Made by a program: the position numbers and the translations under genes
In this document: positions 6,484-8,410 of the stretch, piece by piece
How the letters are laid out: the number at the start of each line of letters is the position of its first letter
How positions within the stretch are numbered: the stretch's first letter is position 1
The notes under the pieces: generated by a model
What the model was told of the DNA's origin: nothing
The model's database searches: none
What the model saw: only the letters and a program-made list of their open reading frames with translations
Assembly: GCA_042408415.1 (NCBI GenBank)
Contig: JBHORE010000048.1
Span: 1 to 8,410 of the forward strand
Length of the DNA stretch: 8,410 nt
Direction of reading: 5' to 3'
Origin: Thermobaculum sp042408415
GTDB lineage: Bacteria; Chloroflexota; Chloroflexia; Thermobaculales; Thermobaculaceae

Positions 6484-7785
6484 TTATTCTTTCACCTTCT
6501 GTTGATGATCATCCTGTGGTGCAGCCATCTCTGTCGACCGCTCACTATGCAGCTTGTCGAACAGTCGTAGATAGTCAAGTAGATATCTGGTGATAAGGAA
6601 GTGCTGACGGACATGTTCCCTGCCGGCGGCGCCCATTCTTATCCTGTCGTCAGGATTTCTCAGTAACCAAATTACCTTCTCAGCAGCCAGTTCGTTGTTA
6701 TCAGCTATGAATCCGTTGACTCCATCTAAAACCTGCATTGGAATGCCGCCCGCGCTTGTGCCTACAACTGGAGTACCCTTCCAGAGCGCCTCTGTGACTA
6801 CCAGACCGAACCCCTCACGCTTACTGCGTTGAAGGACAACCTGGGAAGATCTTTGAAAGACATTGACATCGACACTGTTATCCTTAGTGCTCGCCAGCAG
6901 GTAGATGTCAGGGTCTTCACCAGCATGCCTGGCGGTCTTCCCGAACCAATCTATGCCTTCGGGATCATCGCTTGCTAGTGTAGCAACCATGGCAAGTTGT
7001 AACCCTGGTACCTCCTTCTTAGCCAGTCTATAGACATCTATCACACCAAGAGGGTCCTTCCACGGATCATAACGTGATATCTGAGATATAAGTGGGCGAG
7101 TCTGATCTATACCGTACCTTGATAGGACATCATGGATTGTCGACTCGGGTAATTCAATATTCTTTGGGCTTAGTGGATCAATAGCCGGAGGGATGATTGC
7201 TATTTGCCGAACAGACAGCCCAGATTTAACATATTTCTCCATTGTGAAGATAACGGCATCGTGGCATTCTACGTAGGGCTTTATAAATTCCCATACCATG
7301 GGCTGAGCGTCCGTAAGATCTATATGGCATCGCCATATCCAGAACCCCTTCGTGCCCGCACCTCTTTCCGTTAAGAGTCGCCTAATAGCCACCACCTGCG
7401 GATCGTGCATCACTACGAAGTCGTAGTCTTCATCGAACAGATCAGCGTTCATGTTGCTGTAGCGTAGGTAAATATCCAGCATATGCTGTGTAACCGGGAT
7501 AGGCATGCCTTGTAGGGCGTTATGGAATGCCTTGGTTACCTCGAAAAACTCAGTAGCACCTCGAATGACTTGCCACTCTGCATGCATGCCAAGGTCCTGC
7601 ATCATGGGAACCATCGTGCTGAGTATCTCAGCTACTCCTCCCCCAAAAGCTGTGGCATTTACGTGAAGCACTCTGGCGTCCTTGAACTTGTTGCTGAGCC
7701 TTCGAATCTCAGATAATTGCTCTTCAGGAGCAACTCCCTCATAGGAATCCAGGCGAACAGGTTTGACAGGCACCCGAGTGAACAT
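6484..7785 (-). CDS. treT: Trehalose glycosyltransferring synthase TreT (GT4 family)
   Basis: A cytosolic retaining glycosyltransferase of 433 residues that joins NDP-glucose and glucose to give trehalose, reversibly (EC 2.4.1.245). Length and motifs match TreT: VLHVNATAFGGGVAEIL at 39-54 with the Gly-rich loop, EWQVIRG at 70-76, HDPQ at 127-130, WRCHIDL at 151-157, ISRYDPWKDP at 236-245 with Arg238 and Lys243 placed to bind the nucleotide sugar, and REGFGLVVTEALWKGTPVV at 323-341 with the GT-B E-x7-E motif (Glu324, Glu332). The polar C-terminal tail (from about 412) is extra. The ATG is preceded by GAGGAGGG at a normal distance. It heads an operon with the GGDEF gene and is divergent from lat. 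Trehalose would serve as a stress or osmotic protectant. A promoter bracketed by a 9-base inverted repeat suggests specific control. Confidence 0.92.
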   Translation of the reverse strand: MFTRVPVKPVRLDSYEGVAPEEQLSEIRRLSNKFKDARVLHVNATAFGGGVAEILSTMVPMMQDLGMHAEWQVIRGATEFFEVTKAFHNALQGMPIPVTQHMLDIYLRYSNMNADLFDEDYDFVVMHDPQVVAIRRLLTERGAGTKGFWIWRCHIDLTDAQPMVWEFIKPYVECHDAVIFTMEKYVKSGLSVRQIAIIPPAIDPLSPKNIELPESTIHDVLSRYGIDQTRPLISQISRYDPWKDPLGVIDVYRLAKKEVPGLQLAMVATLASDDPEGIDWFGKTARHAGEDPDIYLLASTKDNSVDVNVFQRSSQVVLQRSKREGFGLVVTEALWKGTPVVGTSAGGIPMQVLDGVNGFIADNNELAAEKVIWLLRNPDDRIRMGAAGREHVRQHFLITRYLLDYLRLFDKLHSERSTEMAAPQDDHQQKVKE

Positions 7786-7811
7786 CTTGGACCCTCCTCA
7801 TACTCTTTTCC

Positions 7812-7860
7812 CAAGGGTTGGCAAGAAGTATACCTGGATACCGTAGAAATTCAACCCTTG
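7812..7860. repeat. Perfect 9-base inverted repeat bracketing the treT promoter
   Basis: CAAGGGTTG at 7812-7820 and its exact reverse complement CAACCCTTG at 7852-7860 are separated by 31 bases (40 bases centre to centre). The outer copy overlaps the treT -35 box and the inner copy covers the predicted transcription start. A paired operator for a repressor, with looping or a dimer of dimers, is the simplest reading. The distal arm lies outside the predicted transcript, so an RNA hairpin is unlikely. Confidence 0.6.
7827..7854 (-). promoter_or_regulatory. Promoter of treT and the GGDEF gene
   Basis: The minus strand shows TTGAAT (7854-7849) and TATACT (7832-7827) separated by 16 bases, four and five matches to the sigma-70 consensus. 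Transcription should start near 7820, giving a leader of about 35 bases that ends in the strong treT ribosome binding site (7792-7799). Confidence 0.55.
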
Positions 7861-7924
7861 ATGTGCAAAAGCCTGACTCCTACTGAGTGAGGGAACTCTT
7901 ATGACCTATATTTATTACCCACAC

Positions 7925-7940
7925 GGGTTATATAAAACCC
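7925..7940. repeat. Palindrome GGGTT-N6-AACCC at the -35 position of the lat promoter
   Basis: GGGTT (7925-7929) and AACCC (7936-7940) form a perfect five-base inverted repeat with an AT-only spacer. A further ACCC (7917-7920) pairs with the GGGT as ACCC-ACAC-GGGT. The GGGTT half-site is the core of the repeat at the treT promoter, so the same regulator may bind both. The element covers the region where a -35 box would be expected. Confidence 0.5.
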
Positions 7941-7953
7941 AATAGAGCAAGCA

Positions 7954-7959
7954 TATAAT
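7954..7959 (+). promoter_or_regulatory. -10 box of the lat promoter
   Basis: Perfect TATAAT. No hexamer resembling TTGACA lies 15-19 bases upstream; that interval is filled by the GGGTT/AACCC palindrome, which suggests an activator-dependent promoter. Transcription would start near 7966, leaving a leader of about 58 bases. Confidence 0.5.
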
Positions 7960-7981
7960 ACACTGAGGGGATCACTAGGGG

Positions 7982-8001
7982 TACTTAGTATCTAATAAGT
8001 A
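7982..8001 (+). repeat. Inverted repeat TACTTA-N8-TAAGTA in the lat leader
   Basis: TACTTA (7982-7987) and TAAGTA (7996-8001) are exact reverse complements. The same stretch holds a direct repeat, AGTATCT at 7987-7993 and 7998-8004, 11 bases apart. It lies between the predicted lat start of transcription and the ribosome binding site. It could be an operator or a weak leader hairpin. Confidence 0.35.
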
Positions 8002-8023
8002 TCTCAATATAGGGGTAAAGGGT

Positions 8024-8410
8024 ATGGATACAGTTGTGAGGACGGGTTTTGAGCCCGTGAGGATCGCACCTGCGGATGTACACACATGCTTGGCTCGCCA
8101 CATGCTTGTGGATGGTTTGCCGCTGGTATATGACCACAGAAGAAGCCAAGGCTCATATCTCGTGGACGAAACGACTGGCAGACGCTACATAGACCTGTTC
8201 AGTTTTTATTCATCTGCCCCCTTAGGGCACAATCACCCTAAGATGCGCGATCCTGAGTTTGTAGCCAAAATAGCAGAGATAGCATTGATCAACCCTTCAA
8301 ACTCCGATGTGTACACTGTTGAGATGGCTGAGTTTGTTGAGACCTTGGCAAAATACGTTATTCCTCCGGAATTCCCGCACCTGTTCTTTGTAGCTGGTGG
8401 AGCTCCCGCT
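8024..8410 (+). CDS. lat: L-lysine 6-aminotransferase, N-terminal 129 residues (runs off the right edge)
   Basis: A class III PLP aminotransferase that moves the epsilon amino group of lysine to 2-oxoglutarate, giving 2-aminoadipate 6-semialdehyde, which cyclises to piperideine-6-carboxylate (EC 2.6.1.36). From memory of the Mycobacterium tuberculosis Lat sequence, characteristic blocks match: HMLVDGLPLV (26-35), GSYLVDETTGRRYIDLF (43-59), NPSNSDVYTVEMAEFVET (90-107) and PHLFFVAGGAPA (118-129). The frame is open to the edge. The PLP lysine is expected further on and is not in the window. The ATG has an AGGGG site at 8011-8015. The gene is divergent from treT. Possible roles are lysine breakdown or synthesis of a pipecolate- or aminoadipate-type compound; the nearby trehalose gene makes an osmolyte role attractive, but this is inference. 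Confidence 0.88.
   Translation, partial: MDTVVRTGFEPVRIAPADVHTCLARHMLVDGLPLVYDHRRSQGSYLVDETTGRRYIDLFSFYSSAPLGHNHPKMRDPEFVAKIAEIALINPSNSDVYTVEMAEFVETLAKYVIPPEFPHLFFVAGGAPA

Overview
The window is ordinary, densely packed bacterial chromosome. It has estimated mid-range GC, frequent ATA, AGG and AGA codons, and strong GGAGG-type ribosome binding sites. No RNA gene, transposase, CRISPR array or phage gene was seen. The gene set (a GT4 trehalose synthase of the TreT type, a Ste24-like M48 peptidase, a small heat-shock protein, a TupB-type permease, lysine 6-aminotransferase) suggests a thermophilic or stress-tolerant bacterium. My guess is a Chloroflexota-like lineage such as Thermobaculum, but this is inference from gene content only; no 16S or marker gene is present.

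Region 1 (1-1190, minus strand) reads leftwards: a small helix-turn-helix protein, an Hsp20-family chaperone, an acidic and probably disordered 86-residue protein, and the start of another hydrophilic protein that runs off the left edge. The last three are packed with zero or negative spacing. Region 2 (1191-1310) is a short divergent control region with a nearly symmetric promoter: one TATATA box between mirrored TTTGCTA / TAGCAAA boxes. It drives the HTH gene leftwards and a membrane M48 metallopeptidase (1311-2438) rightwards, so two protein-quality-control functions appear to share one control point.

Region 3 (2586-4704, minus strand) is a probable three-gene operon: a branched-chain-aminotransferase homologue, an unrecognised four-helix membrane protein with an internal duplication, and a TupB-like permease with no binding protein or ATPase in view. 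The aminotransferase keeps the PLP lysine but lacks the Tyr and Arg that in E. coli IlvE contact the glutamate side-chain carboxylate. Region 4 (4780-7785, minus strand) is treT followed 12 bases later by a membrane GAF-GGDEF diguanylate cyclase with an intact I-site.

Region 5 (7786-8023) is a 238-base divergent regulatory region between treT and a right-edge-truncated lysine 6-aminotransferase gene (lat, plus strand). It is rich in symmetric elements. A perfect 9-base inverted repeat brackets the treT promoter. A second GGGTT/AACCC palindrome occupies the place of the -35 box of the lat promoter. Further repeats lie in the lat leader. The shared half-site suggests one regulator acting on both genes. 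The two findings I rate highest are this operator cluster and the symmetric promoter at 1245-1295; the aminotransferase substitutions come next.
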